In this document: one piece after another, positions 49,150 to 59,400 of the stretch
How positions within the stretch are numbered: position 1 is the first letter of the stretch
Layout: the number at the start of each line of letters is the position of its first letter
NCBI GenBank assembly: GCA_945870025.1
Contig: CAMBQN010000001.1
Location: 82,223 to 146,222 of the forward strand
Origin: Akkermansia muciniphila
GTDB taxonomy: Bacteria; Verrucomicrobiota; Kiritimatiellia; RFP12; JAAYNR01
DNA length: 64,000 nucleotides
Reading direction: 5' to 3'
Translations under genes and position numbers: made by a program
The notes under the pieces: generated by a model
Seen by the model: the letters and a program-made list of their open reading frames with translations, nothing else
Told to the model about the DNA's origin: nothing
The model's database searches: none

Positions 49150-50559
49150 GAAACCACAGTATTGACGGTCGAACGGGGCGCATGCCGCGTGCTGCGACTC
49201 GTGAGGAGCGGCGCGGCCGGCGTCTTGTCCGTAGCCTTGCGGCGGACGTATGCCGCGCCTCCGCCGCCCGCTGTCGCCGCCGACGCCGCCGCGAAAGACG
49301 AGACGGCCACAGCGGCGGTCCAGGATTCCGATCGCATCGCTTTTGATCAAGCCGTCGCGGCCACGGGCGGCGCGGTGACGCTGGGGCTTCCCGCTTCGCG
49401 GCTGCTGGTGAAGATTCTCCGCCTGCCAGCCGCCACGCGCAGCGACCTCGAGAGTGTGGTCGCCCTGCAGATGGCCAAATACGCGCCGTTTTCGGGCGAT
49501 CACTTGACCGTCTCGGGCGAGGTGGTCGCCGAGACAGAGGATGAATTGACCGTTTTTGCGGCGGTGCTGCCTCACGCCGCGGTCGAGCAGTTGGATCCGT
49601 GGTTGCAGGGCGCCGGCTTGCGTGTCGAACGGGTCGACGCGCTGCTGCTGGGATGGTGGCGGGCGGCGTGCGCCGTCCTCGCCGATGATCCCGCCCCGGT
49701 GCGGCGGGTCTTTCTGGCTTGCGTGGCGGACGAGTGGGATCTGCTGATTGCCGACGGCAAACGTCCGGTTCTCGTTCGCGGCCTTGGCGCGTTGGCCGAC
49801 CCGCAGGCGCTGGCCATCGAGATCACCCTGTCCCTCCTGAATGCCGAGGTCGAGTCCGGCGCGGCGCCCGTGGAAGAGGTTGTTTTCTTTAACACGGAAC
49901 CGCTCGACACCGCTTTAACCGAAGCGATCCGGCAGGCGGTGGACGTGCCGGTTCGTCACCTGCCCCCGCCGCAACCCGATGCCGACCTTCACGGGCTGGC
50001 GGTTCGCGATGCCGAGGCGTCGCCCCTGTTGCTCAATTTGCTGCCTGCCCTCTGGCGTGCACGCAACACGGCTGCGGATTCCAAAAAGCGTTTTCTCCGG
50101 GGAGCGATCATGGGGGCCGTGCTCTGGCTGCTCCTGGCCGGCGGCCTGTTCGGCGCGCCGCTCCTGATGCAGCAGCGCGTGGCGGACGTCAAACGGGCTT
50201 TGGCCGCCAATGAAGCCATCTTCCAGACGGTCCAGAACATCCGCACGCGCGCCGATCTGATCGAATCCTACACCGATCGATCCGATTCGATCCTCGAGGC
50301 GATGCGTACCGTGGCGGATCGGATGCCTGCTGGCGTCGAATTGACCATGCTGGTTTATAGGCGCCGCGTAGACGTGAAACTGACGGGCGAAACGTCGGAT
50401 CAGGCTCTGGCCTATCAGTTCAAGGACGCCATTGAAAATAGCGGGCCTTTCGGAAAATGCATCGTTGGGAGCGTAAACTTGATCCAGAGTCCGGGCAAGC
50501 AAGGCAGACACAAGTTTGAGATCACCGCCACGCTCAAGAAAGCGGAGGTGCGCGAATGA
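49138..50559 (+). CDS. GspL/PilM-like secretion platform protein
   Basis: The first 330 residues resemble an actin-like PilM/GspL fold (VTLGLPASRLLVKILRLPAATRSDLESVVALQMAKYAPFS). Then one membrane helix (FLRGAIMGAVLWLLLAGGLFGAPLL) and a periplasmic ferredoxin-like domain follow (LEAMRTVADRMPAGVELTMLVYRRRVDVKLTG), the PilN/GspL-type end. It joins PilM-like and PilN-like parts in one chain, as GspL does. Follows gspK, precedes a GspM/PilO-like gene with a 4-nt overlap. Start chosen at the third ATG of a 13-nt tandem repeat. Confidence 0.78.
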   Translation: MAKNETTVLTVERGACRVLRLVRSGAAGVLSVALRRTYAAPPPPAVAADAAAKDETATAAVQDSDRIAFDQAVAATGGAVTLGLPASRLLVKILRLPAATRSDLESVVALQMAKYAPFSGDHLTVSGEVVAETEDELTVFAAVLPHAAVEQLDPWLQGAGLRVERVDALLLGWWRAACAVLADDPAPVRRVFLACVADEWDLLIADGKRPVLVRGLGALADPQALAIEITLSLLNAEVESGAAPVEEVVFFNTEPLDTALTEAIRQAVDVPVRHLPPPQPDADLHGLAVRDAEASPLLLNLLPALWRARNTAADSKKRFLRGAIMGAVLWLLLAGGLFGAPLLMQQRVADVKRALAANEAIFQTVQNIRTRADLIESYTDRSDSILEAMRTVADRMPAGVELTMLVYRRRVDVKLTGETSDQALAYQFKDAIENSGPFGKCIVGSVNLIQSPGKQGRHKFEITATLKKAEVRE

Positions 50560-51113
50560 CCCTCTCGCCTCGTGAACGTTTGCTGGCTGGCGGAACCGTC
50601 GCGGCGATGCTGTTTGCCGTTCTCATTTTTGCTTATGACGGACAGATCAAGGCGTTGCGCGCGGCGCAGACCCAGTTGCGGAGCCGCCAGACGGAGCTGC
50701 GATTCCGGAAGATGTTGATCGGCCAGCGTCCCGCCCTCGAAGCCCGTTATGCGCGGTTGAAGGACCTCATGCCCGTCTTTTCCGCAGACAAGCAGGTGGA
50801 CACGCATTGGATGGGAATCATGAATACGGCCGCCAAGCGCAACGGGCTGACCCTGATCAACGCCACCCCCGAAAAGGAAACGCAGGTGGGCGATGTCTAT
50901 GAGTTTCCGATCAAGTGTACCGATTTCAACGGTTCGCTCGATGCGCTTGTGCGGTTTTTGCACGATGTGCAAAACGAGGGGGTCATGCTCGATGTGCGCA
51001 ACATGACCATCTCGATCCATCCCCAAAACCCCGCCCTGTTGCGGGGCCAATTCACCCTGTACTGCGCCTACATGCGCGAATCCACACGGCCACCCGAATC
51101 CGCTCAGGAGTAA
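50556..51113 (+). CDS. GspM/PilO-like protein
   Basis: The 185-residue protein has a short cytoplasmic start, one membrane helix (LLAGGTVAAMLFAVLIFAYD), a coiled coil (QIKALRAAQTQLRSRQTELRF) and a C-terminal ferredoxin-like part (YEFPIKCTDFNGSLDALVRFLHDVQNEGVMLDVRNMTISIHP). This is the GspM/PilO plan that pairs with GspL/PilN. It sits between the gspL-like gene and the secretin gene. Confidence 0.75.
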   Translation: MTLSPRERLLAGGTVAAMLFAVLIFAYDGQIKALRAAQTQLRSRQTELRFRKMLIGQRPALEARYARLKDLMPVFSADKQVDTHWMGIMNTAAKRNGLTLINATPEKETQVGDVYEFPIKCTDFNGSLDALVRFLHDVQNEGVMLDVRNMTISIHPQNPALLRGQFTLYCAYMRESTRPPESAQE

Positions 51114-51117
51114 GACC

Positions 51118-53658
51118 ATGAATATTTTCAAACGTCTGTCAATCGTTACGCTCGGCGTGATCGGCCTGTCGCTCGCCGTCCTAGCCCAGGATCCGCCCCC
51201 GCCGGTTGCACCGCCCCCGCCGGCTCCGGGTCGCGTGATTGCCCCTCGCGTCACCCGTCCGCCCGCCGCCACGAACGCGGCGGATCGGGCCGCAGGCGGC
51301 GGGAAATCGATGCCGGCCTTGAAATTCGCCGAAGGCACGCCCGTCGAGCTGTACCTGAAGACCTATGTTGAAGTGACCGGGCAGACGCTCCTGATCGCCC
51401 CGGATGTCAACCTCAAGGCGACACCCCCTCCGCTGAACAGCAATCCGTCGGCCAAGCTGACCCAGGCGCAATATCTCGAAGCGATCGAACGCCTCCTGAA
51501 CATGAACAAGATCGTGCTGATCCCGATTGACGACGTTTTCTTGCGGGTTGAAAACTCCCAGACCGTGATGAAGCGCGGCTTTGTGACCGGCTTCGGGGAG
51601 GTGCCAGAAGGTGGGCACCTCCCCAAGGGGCAGTTCGTCAGCCAGATGGTCCGCCTCAAGTACGTCTCGGTCGACGATGCATTCAAGGCGATCGAAGGGT
51701 TCAAGCGTGACGATGGGCAGATCACGCTGTTCAAGGATCTTCAAAGCATCCTGCTCCTGGATTCTGCCGAAAACATCAACCGCATGCTCGAGATCATCGC
51801 CTTCATCGACATCGAGCTACCGATTCGGGATAAGGTGTTTTATCGGAAGATCGATTTTGCCAAAGCATCAGACATCAAGAATCGGCTCGATGCGTTCGTC
51901 GCCGAATCGCAGAAGCAGATCCAAGGCAAGGAGTCGCTACAGACCAAGACATCCGGATCGCCCGGCATTGAGGTGCGCCGTCCGACGCCGATTCTGCCGC
52001 CCGGCGTCACCAGGCGGCCCGGCAACACACCCGTGCCCGAACTCATCGCCGCGCCCAACGAGGTGATTGCGACCGCGTTGTCCGATGCCGAACGCGGCAT
52101 GATCCGAGGCCGCGTCAACATCGTCGCCGATGAGCGCTCCAACCAGCTCATTATCATCACCAGCCAAGAGAACATGAAGTTCTTTGACGATCTGATCGCC
52201 ATCCTCGATGTCACCATAGCCCCGAACTTCGACGTCGAGGTCGTGCGTCTGGAGCACGCCAATGCCGAAGATGTGGCCAAGATGATCAACGACCTGATCG
52301 GCAACGTCTCCAAAAAAGACGAGGCGCCCAAGACTCCCGGCGCGCCGACGGGCGACCCCAAGACACTGACTCTGGCCGAGGCCGTCCAGTCCCGTATGAC
52401 GCGTGCGGAGACCGCCGCTGGCGAGACCGGCGCATCCAAGGTGGGCGAACTCAACAAGGACAACATCAAAGTCCTCCCAGACAAGCGGATCAACGGCATC
52501 ATCATTATGGCCAGCAAAGGCGATCTGAAGGTCATCAAAGGCTTGATCAACAGCATGGATATCCAGCTTTCACAAGTGCTGATCGAGACGGTGGTGCTGG
52601 AAGTGTCGCTGGGAGACGACATTGAGGCGGGGATCGACTGGGTGAAACAAGTCAATGGAAACAAACCGGAGAACAAAGGCTGGTTGGTGGGCGGCGCTGG
52701 CGATACCGCAGCCTTTAATCTGATCAACAGCGTCGCGACCAACCTGATCCAAAGCGGAATTGCCTATTATACCAAGATCAACAAACTGGATCTAGATCTC
52801 GTGATTAAGGCGGCGTCAACAGATTCCAAAACCAAGGTCTTGGCCTCTCCTGTGATTCAGACCATGGACAACAAAGAAGCAACCATCAAGGCGACGGAAC
52901 TGGTCTATTTGTTCAACGGAAAGAAGGCGGTTTCCGTCAACACCACCACCACGTATGAAGATGATTTTGTTCAAAAGGAAATCGGCATTACCGTGACCGT
53001 GACGCCCCGCATCAATGCTAAGGGCAATGTCATGATGACCGTCAAACAAATGTTTCAGGACAGAGGCGCCGATCAAAAAGTCAATGCAAGCACATACGCC
53101 ACGACCACGACGCGTGAAATCAATGCCGATGTGATTGTGAACAGCGGGCAGACGATTATTCTGGGCGGATTGGTCAAGAAGACCATCGCTACCGGCAAGT
53201 CGGGAATTCCCTTTCTGTGCGATATTCCCTACTTGGGCTGGATTTTTGGAAAGCAATACAGCAAAGAGAAGCGTTCGGAATTGCTGGTCTTCATGACGCC
53301 CCACGTCTTTGCCACTCAGGCCGAAGCCGCGGAAGAGGCCCGCCGCCGGCGTGAAGCTCTCGGGCGCTCGGCTGACGGCCTGTGGACCCAGGGCTGGTCG
53401 GAAAGCCCGCTGGCCGAACCCGAGCCGGTCGCGGATGTGTTGCGCCGTGAGCGGACGCGGATCTCCCACGAGGAGGAAGTGAAGCGATCGGAAGCCGCGC
53501 TGCAGAAGTTGCGCGAGCGTGAAGCCAAGCAGAAGGCCGGCAAGGCGCCGAAGGCTGCGCCGGTCACTGCGGCCCCAACCCCTGCGGCCCCGGCCGCAGA
53601 GACCGCAGTGCCGATCGAGACGTTCCCGATCGAGCCGCTGCTCGCGCCGGCGAAGTAG
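51118..53658 (+). CDS. gspD: type II secretion secretin GspD
   Basis: GspD forms the outer-membrane channel. A signal peptide ends near VLAQDPPP. The N0-like domain is around residues 62-140 (ELYLKTYVEVTGQTLLIAPDVNL); N1-N3 follow (VVRLEHANAEDVAKMINDLIGNVSKKDE). The secretin core has VLIETVVLEVSLGDDIEAGIDWVKQ, VLASPVIQTMDNKEATIKA and SGQTIILGGLVKKT. A Glu/Lys-rich C-terminal tail then ends in a Pro/Ala stretch. The usual operon order is rearranged: gspD comes last, and no gspC is seen. Confidence 0.92.
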   Translation: MNIFKRLSIVTLGVIGLSLAVLAQDPPPPVAPPPPAPGRVIAPRVTRPPAATNAADRAAGGGKSMPALKFAEGTPVELYLKTYVEVTGQTLLIAPDVNLKATPPPLNSNPSAKLTQAQYLEAIERLLNMNKIVLIPIDDVFLRVENSQTVMKRGFVTGFGEVPEGGHLPKGQFVSQMVRLKYVSVDDAFKAIEGFKRDDGQITLFKDLQSILLLDSAENINRMLEIIAFIDIELPIRDKVFYRKIDFAKASDIKNRLDAFVAESQKQIQGKESLQTKTSGSPGIEVRRPTPILPPGVTRRPGNTPVPELIAAPNEVIATALSDAERGMIRGRVNIVADERSNQLIIITSQENMKFFDDLIAILDVTIAPNFDVEVVRLEHANAEDVAKMINDLIGNVSKKDEAPKTPGAPTGDPKTLTLAEAVQSRMTRAETAAGETGASKVGELNKDNIKVLPDKRINGIIIMASKGDLKVIKGLINSMDIQLSQVLIETVVLEVSLGDDIEAGIDWVKQVNGNKPENKGWLVGGAGDTAAFNLINSVATNLIQSGIAYYTKINKLDLDLVIKAASTDSKTKVLASPVIQTMDNKEATIKATELVYLFNGKKAVSVNTTTTYEDDFVQKEIGITVTVTPRINAKGNVMMTVKQMFQDRGADQKVNASTYATTTTREINADVIVNSGQTIILGGLVKKTIATGKSGIPFLCDIPYLGWIFGKQYSKEKRSELLVFMTPHVFATQAEAAEEARRRREALGRSADGLWTQGWSESPLAEPEPVADVLRRERTRISHEEEVKRSEAALQKLREREAKQKAGKAPKAAPVTAAPTPAAPAAETAVPIETFPIEPLLAPAK

Positions 53659-53969
53659 GCTCGCCCGGATTGAAGTTGAATTCACCACGAAGGTCACGAA
53701 GTGCATGAAGGCACTTTTGGGTTTGTGGGGGATTTGTTCATGAGCCAGGGTTTCTGGAAATGGTTGAGGCGCTTGCAAAACCTCTGCGTTGCCGCAATGC
53801 CCCAACGGGGCAACATCTGGTAGTACCGGGTACGACATGCAGGATGTTTTTCGCAATGCCCCAACGGGGCATCATCTGGTAGCCCAGGGTTGCCGCAACG
53901 CGGCTACCCTGGGTTGAGGTAACGTGGCAATCGGCAACCCCATCGGGGTTGCGTCAGGAGGGATCTGTC
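53659..53969. other. repeat-rich gap between gspD and the RAYT gene
   Basis: Contains a half CCGCTTGC hairpin (53766-53784), two direct copies of GCAATGCCCCAACGGGGC text (53794-53823 and 53853-53882), the 34-nt REP at 53880-53913, and a GGCAACCCC...GGGGTTGC hairpin just before the transposase start. No gene is present. Confidence 0.8.
53880..53913. repeat. REP hairpin upstream of the RAYT gene
   Basis: TAGCCCAGGGTTGCCGCA followed by ACGCGGCTACCCTGGG; its reverse complement lies at 54476-54509. It is an imperfect palindrome by itself (CCCAGGGT...ACCCTGGG). Confidence 0.9.
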
Positions 53970-54425
53970 ATGCCCCAGTCGCTATCATGCGTCCTCGTCC
54001 ATCTGGTGTTTTCAACCAAGGATCGCGCTCCGTTCCTGAAGGATGTCGGGTTGCGAACGGAATGCCATGCCTACCTCGGCGGGGTGTCCAAGAAGCTGGA
54101 GTGTCCGCCGCACATCGTCGGGGGAACGGAAGATCATGTGCATCTTTTGTGCAGGCTTGGACGCACGGTCACGCAGGCCGAGTGGGTCAAAGAACTCAAG
54201 CGCGTGACAAGCGTGTGGATCAAACAGAGAGATCCCGCGTTACTGGATTTTGCCTGGCAAAACGGATACGGCGTCTATTCGGTGAGCGCGTCGAATGCAG
54301 ACAAGGTTCGCGCCTATATTTCCGGGCAGGAGGATCATCACCGGAAACGGACGTTTCAGGACGAGTATCGCGCATTCTTGCGAAAACACGGGATGGAATG
54401 GGACGAACGGTACGTGTGGGATTGA
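53970..54425 (+). CDS. REP-associated tyrosine transposase (RAYT, IS200-like Y1 HUH)
   Basis: The 151-residue protein has the Y1 HUH signature: EDHVHLL with the HVH pair at residues 56-58, and the catalytic Tyr at residue 116 within AYISGQEDHH. These enzymes cut and move REP or IS ends in single-stranded DNA. It is flanked by inverted REPs (53880-53913 and 54476-54509), so the whole 53880-54509 block resembles a 'REPtron'. The ATG at 53970 follows AGGAGGG. The link to the other hairpin families in this window is inference. Confidence 0.88.
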   Translation: MPQSLSCVLVHLVFSTKDRAPFLKDVGLRTECHAYLGGVSKKLECPPHIVGGTEDHVHLLCRLGRTVTQAEWVKELKRVTSVWIKQRDPALLDFAWQNGYGVYSVSASNADKVRAYISGQEDHHRKRTFQDEYRAFLRKHGMEWDERYVWD

Positions 54426-54475
54426 CGGGGGATGACACAACCCCGTTGGGGTTGGTTGACGCATTCGACCCCACC

Positions 54476-54509
54476 CCCAGGGTAGCCGCGTTGCGGCAAC
54501 CCTGGGCTA
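54476..54509. repeat. inverted REP hairpin downstream of the RAYT gene
   Basis: The 34 nt are the exact reverse complement of 53880-53913. A smaller hairpin (CAACCCCGTTGGGGTTG) lies at 54438-54455 between it and the stop codon. Confidence 0.9.
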
Positions 54510-54599
54510 TGAGATAAAATCCCTTTGGGATTGTGTGGAGATCGCTCCACGACTGACGTCATCCAATCCGATCCTGCCTACAGGCCCCCAGCCCCACCC

Positions 54600-56093
54600 T
54601 CACGAGCGGTAATTCGGGGCTTCCTTGATGATCTTGACATCGTGGGGGTGGGCCTCGCGGACGCCAGCGGTCGAGACTCGGTACATCTTGCCGGTGCGCT
54701 GGAGTTCCGGAAGTGTGCGGGCGCCGCAGTAACCCAGCGATGAGCGGAGTCCGCCGCAAAACTGCGTCATCACCTTCTTGACGCTCCCCAGATGCGGCAC
54801 GATCCCCTCGATCCCCTGCGGCACGAGTTCCTCATCCTTGATGTTGTCCTGCCCGTAACGCTGGCGGCTACCCATGCCATCCTTCATGGCGGCGAGACTT
54901 CCCATGCCGCGGTAGATGACGTATTGGCGACCTTCGTGAATGATCTTTTCTCCGGGACTTTCGTCGGTGCCCGCGAGGAGCGAACCAAGCATCACGCAGT
55001 CGGCGCCAGCCACGAGGGCCTTGGGGACGTCTCCGGAGTGGCGAATGCCGCCGTCGGCGATCACGGGGATCGAACCTTCAAGCGCGGCCGCAGCCTCGTA
55101 GACGGCCGTGATCTGGGGGATGCCGACGCCGCAGACGACGCGGGTGGTGCAGATCGATCCGGGACCAATGCCGATCTTGACGGCGTGCGCGCCGGCGTCG
55201 CGAATGGCCAGAGCGCCCTCGGGGGTGGCGACATTGCCGCCAATCACGTCAATGTCGGGGTAGTGCTGGACCAGCCAGCGGATCATGTCGAGGATACCCT
55301 TGGAATGGCCGTGGGCGCTGTCAACCACGAATACGTCGACGTGCTGCTCGGCGAGCAGGTCGGCGCGGACATGGTCGCCCGCGCCCACGGCGGCGGCGAC
55401 GCGCAGGCGGTAGTGGCTGTCTCGATTGTAGAGCGGCTGACGGTTTTCGATCAGCTCTTTCACGTCGGTAAAACTGTAAAGGCCGACCAGTTTGCCGGCG
55501 GCGTCAAGCAGCGGCAGCTTGCCGATCTTGTTGGCCATCATGATCCGATAGGCGTCTTCGAGCGTTGTGCTGGACTGGGCGGTCACGATCTGCGTGGTCA
55601 TCAGATCTTTCACGCGCGCATCGCCATCCTTGGCGAAGCGCAGATCGGTGGAGGTGATGATGCCGACGAGGCGATCCTCCTTGTCGGTGATCGGAAAGCC
55701 GCTGAAACTCAGATGCTTGGATCGCCGTGCCTCCTGAATGTGATCGAGCGTGTCTTCGGCATGGAACACGACGGGGTGGGTGATCAGGCCGTTGAGGTAC
55801 TGCTTGACCTTGCGCACCTGCTCGGCCTGCACGTTCGGCGGAAGGTTCTTATGAATGACGCCGATGCCGCCGAGCATCGCCATGCTGATCGCCATCTGGG
55901 CCTCGGTGACGGTGTCCATGGCGGCGCTCACGAAGGGGATGTTGAGCCCGATGCGGGTGGTGAGGCGGGTGGCGATGGAGGTCTCGTCCGGCAGAAAATC
56001 CGCATATTGCGTGATCAGCGTGACGTCGTCAAAAGTCAGCCCCTCATACGGGTAGTTCTTGAGAAAAGCGGATACGTGTGGGTTGATATGCAC
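54600..56093 (-). CDS. guaB: IMP dehydrogenase GuaB
   Basis: GuaB oxidises IMP to XMP in guanine synthesis. The 497 residues begin [27 protein letters not shown], with two CBS domains ([23 protein letters not shown]), the [12 protein letters not shown] block, the catalytic loop [14 protein letters not shown] with the nucleophile Cys, and the flap [12 protein letters not shown] place the start at the GTG at 56093, which has AGGAGGGG five bases upstream; an in-frame ATG at 56117 would add eight residues. Confidence 0.95.
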   Translation of the reverse strand: MHINPHVSAFLKNYPYEGLTFDDVTLITQYADFLPDETSIATRLTTRIGLNIPFVSAAMDTVTEAQMAISMAMLGGIGVIHKNLPPNVQAEQVRKVKQYLNGLITHPVVFHAEDTLDHIQEARRSKHLSFSGFPITDKEDRLVGIITSTDLRFAKDGDARVKDLMTTQIVTAQSSTTLEDAYRIMMANKIGKLPLLDAAGKLVGLYSFTDVKELIENRQPLYNRDSHYRLRVAAAVGAGDHVRADLLAEQHVDVFVVDSAHGHSKGILDMIRWLVQHYPDIDVIGGNVATPEGALAIRDAGAHAVKIGIGPGSICTTRVVCGVGIPQITAVYEAAAALEGSIPVIADGGIRHSGDVPKALVAGADCVMLGSLLAGTDESPGEKIIHEGRQYVIYRGMGSLAAMKDGMGSRQRYGQDNIKDEELVPQGIEGIVPHLGSVKKVMTQFCGGLRSSLGYCGARTLPELQRTGKMYRVSTAGVREAHPHDVKIIKEAPNYRS

Positions 56094-56454
56094 GGCTGCC
56101 CCTCCTGTCAGGCGCATGACGCGCCCCTTTTCAGAAAAGGATATACACGTTGCGGAAGGAAAAGGCAAGAACGGTTTTACAAAACTGGCGCAAATTCAGC
56201 AATTCTAATTATGACAGCCGCTATCGGGATCCAAATCGGGATCGGGACCGAAATCGACGAGAAAGCAAGGAATTCGACCCCGATAGCGATAGCGATTTCG
56301 ATCTCGACTGTACAAAGGTGCCATAATTTGTATAGCTGGCGAAAAATTGTGCATATTTTTCTATTGACAAATTTCACCCCCGCATACCATGTACCAACTG
56401 TATGAGTCAGCGAATGATTTTTTTTTGCAGATTTATTTGTAACGGGGGTCTGGT
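56094..56454. other. gene-free stretch between guaB and the 1,049-residue protein
   Basis: It holds hairpin element I and an AT-rich promoter-like segment. TTGACA lies at 56374-56379, but the -10 position has only weak matches. An 8-T run precedes the ribosome-binding site GGGGG of the following gene. No gene is supported. Confidence 0.6.
56197..56310. repeat. iterated-hexamer hairpin element I (ATCGGG units)
   Basis: It begins with the same 18-mer CAGCAATTCTAATTATGA as element B at 10330. Units ATCGGG ATCCAA ATCGGG ATCGGG ACCGAA ATCGAC are followed by a spacer and CCCCGA TAGCGA TAGCGA TTTCGA TCTCGA. Arms match imperfectly. It lies upstream of the 1,049-residue secreted protein gene. Confidence 0.85.
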
Positions 56455-59400
56455 ATGTTGCAATTGATTCGTGGGTTGTGCGCCGGTGCTCGTGGAGTGA
56501 AGGCCGTCACCCTTGCCGCCGTATTCGTTTCCGCGTCGGCCTTTGCCGATGCTCCACCTAAGGTGGCCGTCCCGGCTTCGGCCAAGCCGGCTGTCGTGAC
56601 AGCAAAGACCACCGTCCTTTCAGTCTTGGGCGCGGACGACGGCGGCGCTGCCAACCTGGTCTATTCTTGGAACACGATGAATACCCCGCCTGCGGTTCCG
56701 ACCTACACCCGCAACGGGTGTAACGCCGCCAAACAGACCACCGTAACGTTCAAGGCGGACGGCACTTACACGTTTCAGGTCATAATCTCGGACAAGGCTG
56801 GCCAAACGGCCACGAGTGAGGTGACGGTCGCAGTCTCATCGACGCCCACCTCGATCGCCCTGTCGCCCACGTCGCTGCGCATGAATCCCGGCACCTCGCG
56901 CACGTTTATCGCTGTCGTCCGCGATCAGTTCGTCAAGAACCTCGCACCGCAGCCTGCGGTTGCCTTTGCCATCAGCGGAGGCGGAACGGTTGGCAGCAAC
57001 GGCATCTTCACGGCGGCCGCTCCCGGCGGACCGTATACGCTCACGGCCTCCTCCTGCGGCCGGCAGGCCACGGCCAGCATCACCGTCAACGCCGCGCCCG
57101 CCCTCGCCACACCGGCCGCCGTCAGCGCCAACCCCGTCACCACCACGAACGTCGTCGCCACGGTGCTCGGAGCCGACGATGCGGGCGAGGCCGCCCTTAC
57201 CTATTCTTGGTCGGCCACCGGCGCCGCGAGTGTCACCTTCTCCCCGAATGCCTCGAAACTGGCCAAGGCGACCCAAGCAACCTTCAAGAAACCCGGCCAA
57301 TACGTTCTGAAAGCCATAGTCAAGGACGCCCAAGCCCTCACCGCCACCAGCACGGTTCCCGTGACGGTGGTGGCCACCGCCGCCCGCATAGTCGTCACAC
57401 CGGCCTCCGTCTCCCTCGATCCGCTGTCCACCCGCCAGTTTAGCGCCACCGCATACGACCAGTTCAACGTCCTGATGGCCTCCCAGCCCGCGTTTACTTG
57501 GAGCGCCCAAAACATCTCGATCAACGCCTCCGGCCTGGCTACCGCCGATGGCGATGCGGGCGTGTCGTACCCGGTGTTCGCTCACGTGGGCGGCATCTTC
57601 GGCTCCGCCGTTCTCCAGATCAACAACGTCCCCACGCCGCCTAAACCCATCATCACCCCCGCTGGCGGCACCTTCAGTCAGCCGCAGACCGTCACCATCA
57701 CGCCGGCCGTGCTCGCCCCGCTCACCAACACCCCCGGCTGGCGCACGGGCGTCAAATATCCGGGCCAAGGGCTTGAAAGCGTGGCAGCCCTTTCGCAGGA
57801 CGGCGCAACCGTGGAGGCCATGCGGGCGCGCACGGCCGCCCGGATCCGGTGGCAGTTCCCCGGTGCGAGCCTGTCTCCCGATAGCGGACCCTTCCCGTTC
57901 TATATCTGGTCACTAGCCGATCTCTCCGCCACCTATTATCCCGCCCTCTTTGCCGGTGTCACGGAGTCCACGGACTGGGACGGCAACAACTATGACTTCT
58001 GGTACGCCGAGACCGGTAACCGCGTCTTTATGCTGATGACGCAGCACTGGACCGGTACGGGCGGCGATATTTCGCTCTGGAGCTGCGCGTCGGGTCTGAC
58101 CCAGGGCGCCACGCCATCCCAGAACCTGGCGAACTTCGCCCGCATCCCCATCAGCACCTTTGCCGGACAGGCCACCCGCTTCGAGTTCGCTGGCGAGAAA
58201 GTCCGTCTCGTGGTCGGCGCAGCCCCGCTGGTCAGCGCCACGACCGATGCGGACGGCTGGGTCACCTACACCGGCACGAACGGCAGCGGCCGCGTCACCG
58301 CCCCGCTCGGCGCCACCCGCTTCTGGCTCACCCTCGCTGGCGGTGATCCGGTTGGCTCCCGCGAGATGATCATCTCTGATAAGCCCAAGACCACCGCCCG
58401 CTTTACCTTCGATGGCTCGCCGGTCACCGAGGCGTCGCCCGTCGTCACCGGTCCGCTCACGCTGACCCACGACGCCACCCTCCGCGCACGGGTCTATAGC
58501 GCCGCCGCTTACCGCTCCCCGGAGACCGTCGCCGTCTTCACCTCCAACATCCCGTTGCTCCCCGCCGAGTCGGTTGTCTCCCCGGCCTACCTCTCCATCG
58601 CCCACGCCACGCTCGAAGGCACACCCGCGCAAGTCAGTTTGGACGGCCCCAGCGGCGTCATGACCGGACTCCCCATCGGCGACTTCCGCTATCTGATGCG
58701 CTACCCGCTCCTGCCGGACGCCCCCACGCCGCTGACCCTGCACCGCAGCGGTCTCGCCGACCTCACCGGCAGCGTGCTGTGGCGCGCGCTGGAGATCGGC
58801 GTTGCGCCCGACACGCAGATCCGCCTCGGCGAATCGGTCATCCTCTCCGCCAGCAACAGCATAGCCGGCGAACGCGTCATCACCGTCACCGACGCCTCCG
58901 GTGCCGCCTTTGCCGAACACCGAACACTGAACCCCGGCCCCTGCTCCTTCCCCGTCCTCTTCGACCGGGCGGGCACGTTCACCGCGATCGCCACGCTCGA
59001 CGGCATCTCCTTCGCCAGCCTCGTCATCTCCGTGACGCAGGTGGACCTCCAAGGCCCCATCGCCTGTCAGATCGGCTTCCGCCGCGAGAAGGAAGTCCTC
59101 GTCTACGGACCCGCCTCCGCCGTGTTCTTTACCGCCAACGATCCCACGCTGCTCGAAGTCAGCGTCAAGGAGACCACCGCCCGCGGCGTGCGTCTGTATC
59201 TCAAACCGCTGAAGGCTGGCACGCCGATCCTGCAAGCCCGCTTGGGCAGTCCGACCGGCCCCATCCTCGCGCAGCAAGAGGTTGACGAGTTCACGATGCG
59301 CTCCCAGTCCACCACCACCATCGGCGTTGTGGAAACCTTCCCGGACGGCGCCAAACGGGTCCAGACCAACCTGGAGATGGACCCGCAGGTTCTCGACTTG

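Noticed and set aside
51601..51625. GAGGTGCC...GGGCACCTC hairpin inside gspD
   Set aside because: It lies in a conserved coding region and is short; no second copy was noticed.
53794..53882. Direct repeats considered as a CRISPR array
   Set aside because: Only two copies with one interval, next to a RAYT gene and palindromic; no array or cas genes are present.
54792..56405. 537-residue open frame on the plus strand opposite guaB
   Set aside because: It is the antisense shadow of a strongly supported GuaB gene; long opposite frames are expected at this GC content and it has no recognisable domain.
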